Positions 7,415 through 14,654 of a stretch of 20,116 bases of DNA are shown one piece after another; within the stretch, counting starts at the first letter, position 1; each line of letters begins with the position of its first letter. A program made the position numbers and the translations under genes. The DNA is from an uncultured Bacilli bacterium. Its GTDB lineage: Bacteria; Bacillota_I; Bacilli_A; RF39; UBA660. The stretch is from positions 1 through 20,116 of the forward strand of contig CANRGW010000008.1 in assembly GCA_947630205.1 (NCBI GenBank), in the 5' to 3' direction. Under the pieces are notes generated by a model. It was not told where the DNA came from. It was given only the letters and a program-made list of their open reading frames with translations, and searched no databases.

Positions 7415-7963
7415 ATGAAGAAAAAAGAATATAAGAAGAGATTAGAAAAAGAAAAACAAGGTTTAAAAGATTTAGAATTAAGTGACTCAGCCAAAAATAT
7501 TCGTAATGGAATAATAATTTCTGTTTCAGTTATTGCTTTTGTCTTTTTAATGTTTACTTTTACTAAACTAAAAACCGGAGAATGGAATTTATTTACCAAA
7601 AAGAACAATGTTACATATGGTGCTGAAATTCAATCAACCAAAATTCTTTGTGGTTCAATTTTAAATCGTAGTGATAGTGAATATTTTGTTCTTGCTTATG
7701 AATTAAAAGAAGATAATGCTAGTTTATATGAAAGTGTTCTTGAAAGATATAATTCTGCAACTAATAAACTACCTGTATATAAAGTAGATTTATCTAATAG
7801 TCGTAATAATATATGTATGGGAGATAGTCTTAATCTTAGTGATAATGTAGCCGATTTAAAATTAACTATCCCTACCCTACTTCACATAAAAGACTCTAAA
7901 ATAATTAATTCATATACGGATTATGAAACAATTAAAAATATCTTAAATAGTTATGTAGATTAA
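7415..7963 (+). CDS. Membrane-anchored protein with probable thioredoxin-like fold lacking CxxC
   Basis: The 182 residues comprise a charged cytoplasmic N-terminus (1-30, Lys/Glu-rich), one membrane helix (about 32-50) and an extracytoplasmic domain of about 130 residues. The last part runs strand (EYFVLAYEL, 89-97), helix (103-114), strand (KLPVYKVDL, 118-126), then TIPTLLHIKDSKIINSYT (151-168). This order, with an Ile-Pro-Thr at the usual cis-proline position (P153), resembles a thioredoxin fold. The redox CxxC expected after the first strand is absent: that stretch is KEDNASLYE. The only cysteines are C79 and C134. The fold call is inference from pattern, and no named family is claimed. 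GAGAGG precedes the ATG. It forms a one-gene unit. Confidence 0.68.
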   Translation: MKKKEYKKRLEKEKQGLKDLELSDSAKNIRNGIIISVSVIAFVFLMFTFTKLKTGEWNLFTKKNNVTYGAEIQSTKILCGSILNRSDSEYFVLAYELKEDNASLYESVLERYNSATNKLPVYKVDLSNSRNNICMGDSLNLSDNVADLKLTIPTLLHIKDSKIINSYTDYETIKNILNSYVD

Positions 7964-7985
7964 TGTCAATTATCTACTTTTTTTT
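7955..7985 (+). terminator. Terminator after the thioredoxin-like gene
   Basis: GTAGAT (7955-7960) pairs with ATCTAC (7972-7977), followed by eight T. The stop codon lies in the loop. Confidence 0.65.
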
Positions 7986-7997
7986 ATTATTTTTCGT

Positions 7998-8003
7998 TAT
8001 AAT
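7998..8003 (+). promoter_or_regulatory. Candidate -10 element of the ECF-like operon
   Basis: A perfect TATAAT lies 18-23 bases before the start codon, but no good -35 is seen at the right spacing. If used, the transcript would begin nearly at the AGGTGG ribosome binding site and leave almost no leader. Confidence 0.35.
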
Positions 8004-8020
8004 TGTATTAGGTGGTACTT

Positions 8021-8827
8021 ATGAAGTCAATATTATCAATTAAGAATTTAACGTTAAAACTAGATGATAAAGTTTTCTTTGCTGACTTCAATTTAGAAAT
8101 TGAGGAAAATAGTATAACAAGTATTATTGCTCCTAATAGAAGTGGTAAGAGTTTATTAACTAAATTAATTGCTGGAATAATACCTACTAATTCTAATATA
8201 ACCGTCGATGATATTATTTTAAATAGAAAAAATGTTTTAGATTATATAACCAAAATTGGAATTGTAACTAATGATTTAAATCAAGAATTTCTTTTTAAAA
8301 AAGTTAAAGATGAACTAGCCTTCCCTTTACTTAATCTAGGATATCCTGAACATAAAATTAATAAAAGAGTTTTAGAAATAGCAAATTATTTTGAATTTAC
8401 TAATCTTTTAAATAAACAAATAATAAAATTAACAACTTTTGAAAAACAAAAATTACTAATTGCTTTATCTTTAATTCATAAACCAAAAATATTAATTTTA
8501 GATGATGCTTTTTTAGAATTAAATAATGAGGAACAAAGTTTTCTTTTAGAAAAATTAAAAGAATTAACGAAAGAAAATTTAACTATTTTGAATATAACTA
8601 GTAAACTAGATACTACTTATTTAAGTAATAGAATTTTAATTTTAAATAATTTTAAAATAATTAAAGATGGTACACCTATTGAAATATTTTCCGATAATGA
8701 TTATTTAAAAGAATTAGGTTTTAATATACCTTTTCTTATAGATGTATCTAATAAATTAAAGTTTTATAATTTAATTGATAAAGTATATTTTGATTTACAA
8801 GAATTAGAAGGTGTTTTATGGAAATAA
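8021..8827 (+). CDS. EcfA1-position ABC ATPase with degenerate catalytic motifs
   Basis: The 268-residue ABC ATPase is in the ecfA1 place (ecfA1-ecfA2-ecfT-truA), where such proteins energise vitamin and metal uptake. Walker A is APNRSGKS (37-44), keeping GKS but with Ala for the first Gly. An EcfA-like block around NQEF...VKDELAF is recognisable. Other motifs are altered. The signature LSGGQ is LTTFE (138-141 region). Walker B ends in DD (161-162), so the catalytic Glu is Asp. The switch His is Ser (about 194 in NITSK). Nucleotide binding is plausible and hydrolysis doubtful. The ATG at 8021 follows AGGTGG by five bases; an in-frame GTG at 8012 lies inside that site. It overlaps the next gene by 10 bases. 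Confidence 0.78.
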   Translation: MKSILSIKNLTLKLDDKVFFADFNLEIEENSITSIIAPNRSGKSLLTKLIAGIIPTNSNITVDDIILNRKNVLDYITKIGIVTNDLNQEFLFKKVKDELAFPLLNLGYPEHKINKRVLEIANYFEFTNLLNKQIIKLTTFEKQKLLIALSLIHKPKILILDDAFLELNNEEQSFLLEKLKELTKENLTILNITSKLDTTYLSNRILILNNFKIIKDGTPIEIFSDNDYLKELGFNIPFLIDVSNKLKFYNLIDKVYFDLQELEGVLWK

Positions 8828-9630
8828 GGTTTTTAAATGTTATAGGTGAAGAAAATAATAAGTTTGCTTCTAAAAGAATAAATATTCGTTTAAAATCAAC
8901 TTCTATAACAGGTATTTATGGTGATTTATTAGAAAGAATACCTTCTTTATTAACAAGAAAAAAAGAATATCTTGGCAATATAAAGTTAAATGATACTTCT
9001 CTTTTAAAGAGTAATAAATTAATCGTTTATATAGGAAAACTTCATAAAGATACTTTTCTAACAAGAACTGTAAGTGATGAATTTTATTTAATGAGTAAAT
9101 ATTTAAAAATAAATGATAAAGAATACTTAGAAAAAATAAAATCTTCTTTAAAAATGGTTGGTTTAAATAAAAATTATTTAAAAAGAGAAATAAAAACATT
9201 ATCGCGTAGTGAAAAACGTTTAATTCAAATAGCATTAAGTTTAATTATTAATCCAGAAGTAATTTTAATTAACGAACCTTTTCTTTATTTAACTAAAGAT
9301 AATCGTTTTAGTATTAAGAAAGTGCTTTTAGATTTATGTAATAAATATGAAAAAATGGTTATTATTTTAAGTCAAGATGTTAATGTTCTTTATGAAATGA
9401 CTAAGGAATTAATAATGTTTAAAGATAATCAAGTTTTAGCATCAGGTAATACTAACTTTTTATTGAAAGATACGGCTTTTTTAGAAAAAAATAAAATTAA
9501 TGTACCGGATTTAGTTTTATTTAATAAAATAGCTTTAACTTATGACCAAAAGTTACCTGATTATAATGAAGTTAATGATTTAATTAAGGGGGTGTATTAC
9601 CATGTTTTGGAAACTAAAGACCAAGCATGA
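8818..9630 (+). CDS. EcfA2-position ABC ATPase relic without a Walker A motif
   Basis: The 270-residue protein is in the ecfA2 place. The C-terminal half still reads as an ABC ATPase: LSRSEKR (signature, 128-134), IQIALSLIINPEVILINEP (135-154), and a segment at 181-188 where the switch His is Gln (VIILSQDV). The Walker A region (about 32-45) reads GIYGDLLERIPSLL and has no GKS/T, so it should not bind ATP by itself. Walker B has Asn in place of the metal-binding Asp (N152) but keeps the Glu (E153). The gene is otherwise intact, of normal length and overlaps both neighbours, which argues for a selected, repurposed protein rather than decay. Confidence 0.75.
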   Translation: MEIRFLNVIGEENNKFASKRINIRLKSTSITGIYGDLLERIPSLLTRKKEYLGNIKLNDTSLLKSNKLIVYIGKLHKDTFLTRTVSDEFYLMSKYLKINDKEYLEKIKSSLKMVGLNKNYLKREIKTLSRSEKRLIQIALSLIINPEVILINEPFLYLTKDNRFSIKKVLLDLCNKYEKMVIILSQDVNVLYEMTKELIMFKDNQVLASGNTNFLLKDTAFLEKNKINVPDLVLFNKIALTYDQKLPDYNEVNDLIKGVYYHVLETKDQA

Positions 9631-10285
9631 GGCCATAAATTTAAATGATTTAAATAACCTTTTATTAATTATTTCTCTTATAACTTTAGGAATAAGTTTA
9701 TTTTGTACAAGAAATATCTATGTAATTATTTTAATTTTTCTTTTTATATATGAAATATATTATCATCATGAAAAAAATAAATATACAAGGTTTTTAACAA
9801 GTATATTACCTATTATAATTTTTGCCTGTTTTTTAATGCGTTATCTTAATTTATCTTTTTTTAAATTTGATATATTAAATGTTGTTAAGATTTTTATTAA
9901 TATTTTAATTTTTTTAGATTATTTTTTAATAGTTTTTAAAGAAATAAAAAGTAAAGAACTTAAATATATTAAAAGAGGAAATCGAAAAAGAACTTTTAAT
10001 GATTTAAGGATTAAGAAAATAAATAGTTTTAAAAATGCTAATTTAGATTGTATTGCAGATTATCAAAAAGAACACAATATTGATATTACAAGTGATTATT
10101 ATAAAGTAATAAAGGAAAATCTTAATGATAAAATAAAAACAGATTTAGAAGAATATGTATGGCTTAATTATTTACGTTTTTATAAAAATAAAAAATATAA
10201 TAAGAGTAATATTTTTGATACTTTAAATATTGTATTTATTTTAATTCATGTTATAATCTTACTATTATCAATTTTAGTGAGGTAA
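9602..10285 (+). CDS. EcfT-position membrane protein
   Basis: A 227-residue integral membrane protein with about four N-terminal hydrophobic helices (roughly 20-35, 39-54, 66-85, 93-113), a basic cytoplasmic stretch (KYIKRGNRKR, 121-130) and a C-terminal helix (206-226). EcfT proteins use short Arg-centred motifs on cytoplasmic coupling helices to dock the ATPases, and the basic stretch could be such a motif. The sequence is otherwise too divergent to name. Position between two EcfA-like ATPases and truA is the main evidence. It overlaps the ATPase gene by 29 bases behind AAGGGGGTG. Confidence 0.55.
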   Translation: MFWKLKTKHEAINLNDLNNLLLIISLITLGISLFCTRNIYVIILIFLFIYEIYYHHEKNKYTRFLTSILPIIIFACFLMRYLNLSFFKFDILNVVKIFINILIFLDYFLIVFKEIKSKELKYIKRGNRKRTFNDLRIKKINSFKNANLDCIADYQKEHNIDITSDYYKVIKENLNDKIKTDLEEYVWLNYLRFYKNKKYNKSNIFDTLNIVFILIHVIILLLSILVR

Positions 10286-10287
10286 TT

Positions 10288-11019
10288 ATGCGTTATTTAA
10301 TAAGATTTTCTTATGATGGTACTTTATTTCATGGTTTAGAAAAGCAAAAAGGTTATAGAACTATTCAAGAAGAAATGGAGAATGTTTTAACTTATATTAA
10401 TAATTCTTGTTATGTAAAACTTGTTTGTAGTGGAAGAACTGATAAAGGTGTTCATGCTCTTTTACAAACGGCACATGCTGATATTAATGTTGAAATTACG
10501 GAAGATAAATTAAAAAGAGCAATGAATAGTTTATTACCAAATGATATTCATGTTATTAGTACAAAAGTTGTTAAAAATGATTTTCATGCTAGGTATATGG
10601 TTAAAGAAAAAACTTATATTTATAAATTAAATATGGGGGAATTTAATCCTCTTGAACGTAATTATGTTTATCAATTTAATAGAAATTTAGATGTAAAAGC
10701 AATGCAAGATGCTATAAAGTATTTTATTGGTGTTCATGATTTTAAAGCTTTTACACCAAGTAAAGATAAAAGAAATTCTTATGTAAGAGAAATATATGAT
10801 GCTAAGATTAGTAAATCGAAAGATATTTTAATATTTACTTTTCGTGGTAATGGTTTTATAAAATATCAAGTTAGAAATATGGTTGGTCTCTTAATTCAAA
10901 TTGGTTTAGGAAAAAAAGATAAATCATCTCTTAAAGAAATTTTAGAAGGTAAAAATAGAAATGCTGGTTATAGAACGGCTCATCCTGAGGGTTTATATTT
11001 AATTAAAGTTAAATATTAA
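10288..11019 (+). CDS. truA: tRNA pseudouridine(38-40) synthase TruA
   Basis: A 243-residue enzyme that isomerises uridines 38-40 in the anticodon stem-loop of many tRNAs. The catalytic Asp is D52 in SGRTDKGVHA, and the family patterns RFSYDGT...F.G near the N-terminus, FHARY, HDF.AF and the C-terminal FLIKYQVRNMVG-type stretch are all present. It starts two bases after the EcfT-position gene, with GAGG lying in that gene's 3' end. This conserved order in Bacillota is good evidence for the identity of the upstream module. Confidence 0.96.
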   Translation: MRYLIRFSYDGTLFHGLEKQKGYRTIQEEMENVLTYINNSCYVKLVCSGRTDKGVHALLQTAHADINVEITEDKLKRAMNSLLPNDIHVISTKVVKNDFHARYMVKEKTYIYKLNMGEFNPLERNYVYQFNRNLDVKAMQDAIKYFIGVHDFKAFTPSKDKRNSYVREIYDAKISKSKDILIFTFRGNGFIKYQVRNMVGLLIQIGLGKKDKSSLKEILEGKNRNAGYRTAHPEGLYLIKVKY

Positions 11020-11037
11020 AACTTAGTAATATTTTTA

Positions 11038-11066
11038 TTGACTATTTTTATTAAAGGTGCTAGAAT
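11038..11066 (+). promoter_or_regulatory. Promoter of unknown gene at 11093
   Basis: TTGACT (11038-11043), a 17-base spacer and TAGAAT (11061-11066) with an extended -10 TG. It is a strong sigma-A type promoter just after truA. Confidence 0.78.
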
Positions 11067-11092
11067 AATTTTGCTTTTTTGAGGGGAAAAAT

Positions 11093-12109
11093 ATGTTAAC
11101 AAAATTTAAACTTTTTAAAGAAATGTTAGAAAGAAAACAATTATCTAATCAAAATTTTTTACTTGCACTTGAAGGATTATTAGAAAACATGTTAGAAAAT
11201 CCTAATTTTGAGATGAAAGTAATTAATACGATTTTTGAAACTAATGAAATTAAATATATTGCTCTTAGTGCTAGATTTTTTGGTGATAAATATCCTGAAA
11301 GATATTTTAATTATATTGATAATTGTAAAGATAGATTAGATTATATTTTAACACTATTTGAAAATTGGCCTAAGTTTGATATTCGGGATTATGCCGAGGA
11401 AATAATTGAAAATGGTAATACTAAAACAGTTGTTCGTTATGCTGTTTTATTAAAAAAATCTTCTTATCCTGAGACTTTAATTATTTCTGATTTTGAACAA
11501 ATATTTGCTGTTCGACCAGATGCTATTCCTTTATTTAATCATTATTATTTTTCTTATCGAGCAATTAATGCAATGTCTTATCAAGAAGTTGCTGATGGTT
11601 TATTAGATGCTTCTTTATTAAGTTATTATGTTACGAATAGTAAAGTTAATGGAGTTAAGGATTTAGTTATTTTTTATCATTTATTAAATGCTCATAATGG
11701 TTTAAAACAGACTTCAAGAAAAAGTTTAAGAGATATAATTTTAAAATTATCACAGGCCAAAAGAGAAGAACTTAGTTATGAAGAATTTAAAGATATTGTA
11801 GAAATATCTGAAACAATTGGGTTAGCATCTTTTATCTTAACTTTTCAAGATAGAGATAATACAAGTCTTTTATTAAAAAGAAGAATTCTTAATTGTTTAA
11901 TTAAATATTATCAAGAAGCTGAACAATTATTACAAGTTTATTTTGTTTTTTTAGATGGTGTTGTTACAAATGAAAAATGTTTAGAATTAGATAAAGAATA
12001 CAAAGAATTAATTGGTATCGATACTAATCAAGAAGAAGAGATAGGACCAGCAATTAAAGTTCCTTACAAAGTATATCAAAAATTGATTACTAAAAAGGTT
12101 GACAATTAA
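11093..12109 (+). CDS. Helical protein of unknown function, 338 residues
   Basis: I do not recognise a family. The protein is predicted soluble and almost wholly helical, with successive amphipathic helices that could form a HEAT/ARM-like solenoid. There is no signal peptide or membrane segment. The C-terminus ends with an acidic patch (TNQEEEIG) and a short basic tail. GAGGGG precedes the ATG by a normal spacing, and the gene has its own strong promoter. Its last codons contain the -35 element of the asnS T-box transcript, so the two units abut directly. Confidence 0.75.
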   Translation: MLTKFKLFKEMLERKQLSNQNFLLALEGLLENMLENPNFEMKVINTIFETNEIKYIALSARFFGDKYPERYFNYIDNCKDRLDYILTLFENWPKFDIRDYAEEIIENGNTKTVVRYAVLLKKSSYPETLIISDFEQIFAVRPDAIPLFNHYYFSYRAINAMSYQEVADGLLDASLLSYYVTNSKVNGVKDLVIFYHLLNAHNGLKQTSRKSLRDIILKLSQAKREELSYEEFKDIVEISETIGLASFILTFQDRDNTSLLLKRRILNCLIKYYQEAEQLLQVYFVFLDGVVTNEKCLELDKEYKELIGIDTNQEEEIGPAIKVPYKVYQKLITKKVDN

Positions 12110-12128
12110 AAATAAAAAATTATATAAT
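12099..12128 (+). promoter_or_regulatory. Promoter of asnS T-box transcript
   Basis: Perfect TTGACA (12099-12104) and perfect TATAAT (12123-12128), 18-base spacer. The -35 overlaps the 3' end of the preceding coding region. Transcription would begin at about 12135. Confidence 0.85.
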
Positions 12129-12141
12129 TATTATGATATTT

Positions 12142-12356
12142 AAAGTGTTGATGTGGAGAAGTACTATAATTAGTTACTTAAAGAGACCTAATGGGTGGTG
12201 GAAATTAGGAGGATATTATAGGAATAACACCACGGAGTATATTTTTGAAATTAGTAGGAAATGTCGGTTTAGAGAACCGTTATCAAAAAGAGATATCAAG
12301 CATTGATAAGAAGAGTGGTACCGTGATGATTTGCCTCTTTCGTCAATGCTTTTTAT
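12142..12356 (+). ncRNA. T-box riboswitch, asparagine-specific
   Basis: The leader senses uncharged tRNA-Asn and controls asnS by antitermination. Stem I is visible: GTGG/CCAC at its base, CTATAAT (12164-12170) pairing with ATTATAG (12215-12221), and a distal CCTAAT/ATTAGG hairpin with the conserved GGGTGGTGGAA loop. The specifier loop on the 3' side holds AAC (12226-12228), an Asn codon, in AATAACACC. The T-box proper AGAGTGGTACCGTG is at about 12312-12325, with TGGT to pair with the tRNA acceptor end. The competing terminator pairs AGCATTGA (12299-12306) with TCAATGCT (12343-12350) before a T-run. Confidence 0.95.
12299..12356 (+). terminator. Conditional terminator of the T-box
   Basis: An 8-bp outer stem (12299-12306 with 12343-12350) and partial inner pairing of AAGAG with CTCTT enclose the T-box sequence, followed by TTTTT. 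Binding of uncharged tRNA should stabilise the antiterminator and disrupt this hairpin. Confidence 0.85.
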
Positions 12357-12372
12357 TATATAGGAGGAGATT

Positions 12373-13752
12373 ATGGGAATAGATGTAAAAGATATTTATC
12401 AAGATGTAAAAAAGTATTTAGAAAAGGAAGTAACTATTGAAGGATGGGTTCGTAATCATCGGAAACAAAAGGAATTTGGTTTTATAGATTTTTCTGATGG
12501 AACTTGTTTTAAGAATATTCAACTTGTATATGATAATGAACTTGCTAATTTTTCTGAAATAGAAAAAATAAAGATAGGTTCTAGTATTAAGGTTACAGGA
12601 ATAGTTATTAAATCTTTAGGAAGTGGTCAAGAATTTGAAATTAAAGTTTTAAATATTACTTTAATTGGTGATTGTCCTGATGAGTATCCAATTCAACCTA
12701 AAAGACATACTAGAGAATTTTTAAGACAAGAGGCTTATTTAAGACCAAGAACTAATTTGTTTAATGCTGTTTTTCGAGTTAGAAGTATTGCGGCTCAAGC
12801 AATTCATACTTATTTTCAAAATAATGGTTATGTTTATTTTCATGCTCCATTGATAACGGCTAGTGATTGTGAAGGAGCCGGACAAATGTTTCAAGTAACA
12901 ACGCTTGATTTAGAACGAATTGCTAAAGATGGAACCGTTGATTATAGTAAAGACTTTTTTGGTAAAAGTGCAGCTTTAACCGTATCAGGGCAATTAGAAG
13001 CAGAAACTTATGCTATGGCTTATAAAAAAGTTTATACTTTTGGACCAACATTTAGGGCTGAAAACTCTAATACCAAGACCCATGCCAGCGAATTTTGGAT
13101 GATTGAACCAGAAATAGCCTTTTGTGATTTAAATGGTGTTATGGATATTGAAGAAGATATGTTAAAATTTATTGTTAAATATGTTTTAGATAATGCTAAA
13201 GATGAAATGGAATTTTTTGATAAGTTTGTTGAAAAAGGTTTAATTGCTAAATTAGAAAAACTTTTAAATAGTAAATTTACAAGAATTACGCATCATGACG
13301 TTATTAGTATTTTAAAAGATGCTAAAGTAAAATGGGAATTTGAACCTAAATATGGTGAAGATATTGCTAAAGAGCATGAAAAATACATAACAGAATATTT
13401 TGATGGTCCAGTTTTTATAACTGATTGGCCAAAAGATATTAAGGCTTTTTATATGAAATTGAATGATGATAATGAAACAGTAGCAGCCGTTGATTTGGAA
13501 GTTCCTGGTGCCGGTGAATTAATAGGTGGTTCAGAAAGAGAAGCCGATTATGATAAACTAATTAAAAGAATGAATGAGTTACATGTTCCTGTAGAAGGAA
13601 TGGAATGGTATTTAAATTTAAGAAAATTTGGAGGATGTTATCATTCTGGATTTGGAATGGGCTTTGAAAGATTATTAATTTATCTAACTGGGGTTGAAAA
13701 TATAAGAGATGTTATTCCTTATCCAAGAACACCAGGAAATTGTGATTTTTAA
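12373..13752 (+). CDS. asnS: Asparaginyl-tRNA synthetase
   Basis: The class IIb synthetase that charges tRNA-Asn, 459 residues. An N-terminal OB-fold anticodon-binding domain (about 15-115) is followed by the catalytic core with motif 2 (FRAENSNTKTHASEFWMIEPE, only partly quoted as the family pattern) and motif 3 GFGMGFERLL near the C-terminus. The Asn enzyme rather than AspRS is supported by the AAC specifier in its T-box leader. AGGAGG lies 5 bases before the ATG. It is transcribed alone and ends at a strong bidirectional terminator. Confidence 0.96.
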   Translation: MGIDVKDIYQDVKKYLEKEVTIEGWVRNHRKQKEFGFIDFSDGTCFKNIQLVYDNELANFSEIEKIKIGSSIKVTGIVIKSLGSGQEFEIKVLNITLIGDCPDEYPIQPKRHTREFLRQEAYLRPRTNLFNAVFRVRSIAAQAIHTYFQNNGYVYFHAPLITASDCEGAGQMFQVTTLDLERIAKDGTVDYSKDFFGKSAALTVSGQLEAETYAMAYKKVYTFGPTFRAENSNTKTHASEFWMIEPEIAFCDLNGVMDIEEDMLKFIVKYVLDNAKDEMEFFDKFVEKGLIAKLEKLLNSKFTRITHHDVISILKDAKVKWEFEPKYGEDIAKEHEKYITEYFDGPVFITDWPKDIKAFYMKLNDDNETVAAVDLEVPGAGELIGGSEREADYDKLIKRMNELHVPVEGMEWYLNLRKFGGCYHSGFGMGFERLLIYLTGVENIRDVIPYPRTPGNCDF

Positions 13753-13786
13753 AAGATAGTCAATTAATTTTGCACTATCTTTTTTT
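13751..13786. terminator. Bidirectional terminator between asnS and PrsW paralog 2
   Basis: A 10-bp perfect inverted repeat (AAAAGATAGT 13751-13760 with ACTATCTTTT 13774-13783), a 13-base loop and T-runs on both sides. Its right arm encodes the end of the convergent PrsW gene. Confidence 0.85.
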
Positions 13787-14468
13787 CTAAGTCATTTTTA
13801 TCTAATTTAATAATTTTATTAACTTTAAGAATGGTTATAATAAAAAGTGTAACAAGGAAAATTAAGAAAATGGCTGCAAATATTATGTTATTAGAATAAA
13901 GCAGAAAATCATATATTCCATGAAGAGTAATGGGGATTATGAGACTTAAAGCCATAAATTTTTTCTTCTTTTCTTTTTTAGAAAGAGAAAGATAATAACC
14001 CATGAAAGTTTGAAAACAAGTATGAGCAGGAATTGCTGTTATTCCTCGAAAGACGGCTAGTAAAACCCCATTTGTTGCTGGGATAAGATAAATTAAATTT
14101 TCAAAGAAAGCAAAACCTAATCCAATATATACAGAGTAAATTATAATATCATATAATTGATCAAATTCCGGATGTTTATAACATATTTTATAAATCATTA
14201 ACCATTTGATAAATTCTTCTATTAAAGAAACAAAGAAAAAAGTATAAAGAAAAATTTTTAAAAGACTAGCATTTTCCATATTAGTATAATTAGGAAATAT
14301 CTTAAAGGATAAAAGAGAGATCATAACAACAATTAAAGCCGAGATAATTCCATATATAAATAGATTACTTAGTAATTTAACTGGTTCTTTTAATGTATCA
14401 CGATTATAGTAAAAAATACCTATTAAAACAATTGGTAAAATTGCTAGAATAATTGTTAAATATTTCAT
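13764..14468 (-). CDS. PrsW-family intramembrane metalloprotease, paralog 2
   Basis: A 234-residue polytopic membrane protein with the same key residues as the paralog at 371-1108: EEFIK (84-88), FFEN (E123-N124), H149 in AIPAHTCFQ and H183 in TLHGIYD. The two also share the GFxSVPxH/GITAIPAH and FMGYYL patterns, so they are clear but diverged paralogs. The start is the ATG at 14468, with GGAAGG just upstream on the minus strand (about 14474-14481). A longer frame to 14534 has no ribosome binding site and runs into the promoter. Substrate unknown; no anti-sigma gene is adjacent. Confidence 0.83.
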   Translation of the reverse strand: MKYLTIILAILPIVLIGIFYYNRDTLKEPVKLLSNLFIYGIISALIVVMISLLSFKIFPNYTNMENASLLKIFLYTFFFVSLIEEFIKWLMIYKICYKHPEFDQLYDIIIYSVYIGLGFAFFENLIYLIPATNGVLLAVFRGITAIPAHTCFQTFMGYYLSLSKKEKKKKFMALSLIIPITLHGIYDFLLYSNNIIFAAIFLIFLVTLFIITILKVNKIIKLDKNDLEKKIVQN

Positions 14469-14528
14469 AAATACCTTCCTTATTTTTAATACTAACATAA
14501 AAAATATAAATAGTAAATTTAAAATTTG

Positions 14529-14534
14529 TGTCAA
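14529..14534 (-). promoter_or_regulatory. Candidate -35 element for PrsW paralog 2
   Basis: A perfect TTGACA on the minus strand, about 60 bases before the start codon. The matching -10 is poor (TTTATA or TATTTA at 16-18 base spacing), so the call is tentative. Confidence 0.3.
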
Positions 14535-14592
14535 CCTTACATATTTTATTTAATTATTAGTATAAATTAAGTCAAAATTTGTGTTAAGAGAG

Positions 14593-14621
14593 TTGACTTT
14601 AAAATAAAAAGAATATATACT
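14593..14621 (+). promoter_or_regulatory. Promoter of the ATPase and WXG-lysozyme gene cluster
   Basis: TTGACT (14593-14598), a 17-base spacer and TATACT (14616-14621). All genes from 14655 to the window end are co-directional, with gaps below 50 bases and no evident terminator, so this promoter could drive the whole cluster. Confidence 0.78.
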
Positions 14622-14654
14622 TAAAATATAATAAATGTAGGGAGGTCGCGATAT

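Noticed and set aside
8903..9235. Minus-strand open frame of 110 codons
   Set aside because: It is antisense to the well-supported EcfA2-position gene, has poor composition (Leu/Phe/Tyr-rich from AT bias) and no ribosome binding site. The other antisense frames at 2861, 3293, 4137, 6462, 7252 and 16465 are rejected for the same reasons.
8021..9630. Complete functional EcfA1/EcfA2 ATPases
   Set aside because: Walker A is missing in the second and the signature, catalytic Glu and switch His are replaced in the first; calling them normal transport ATPases would hide this.
14469..14534. 22-residue N-terminal extension of PrsW paralog 2
   Set aside because: No ribosome binding site, it overlaps the candidate -35, and the ATG at 14468 has GGAAGG and begins directly with the first membrane helix.
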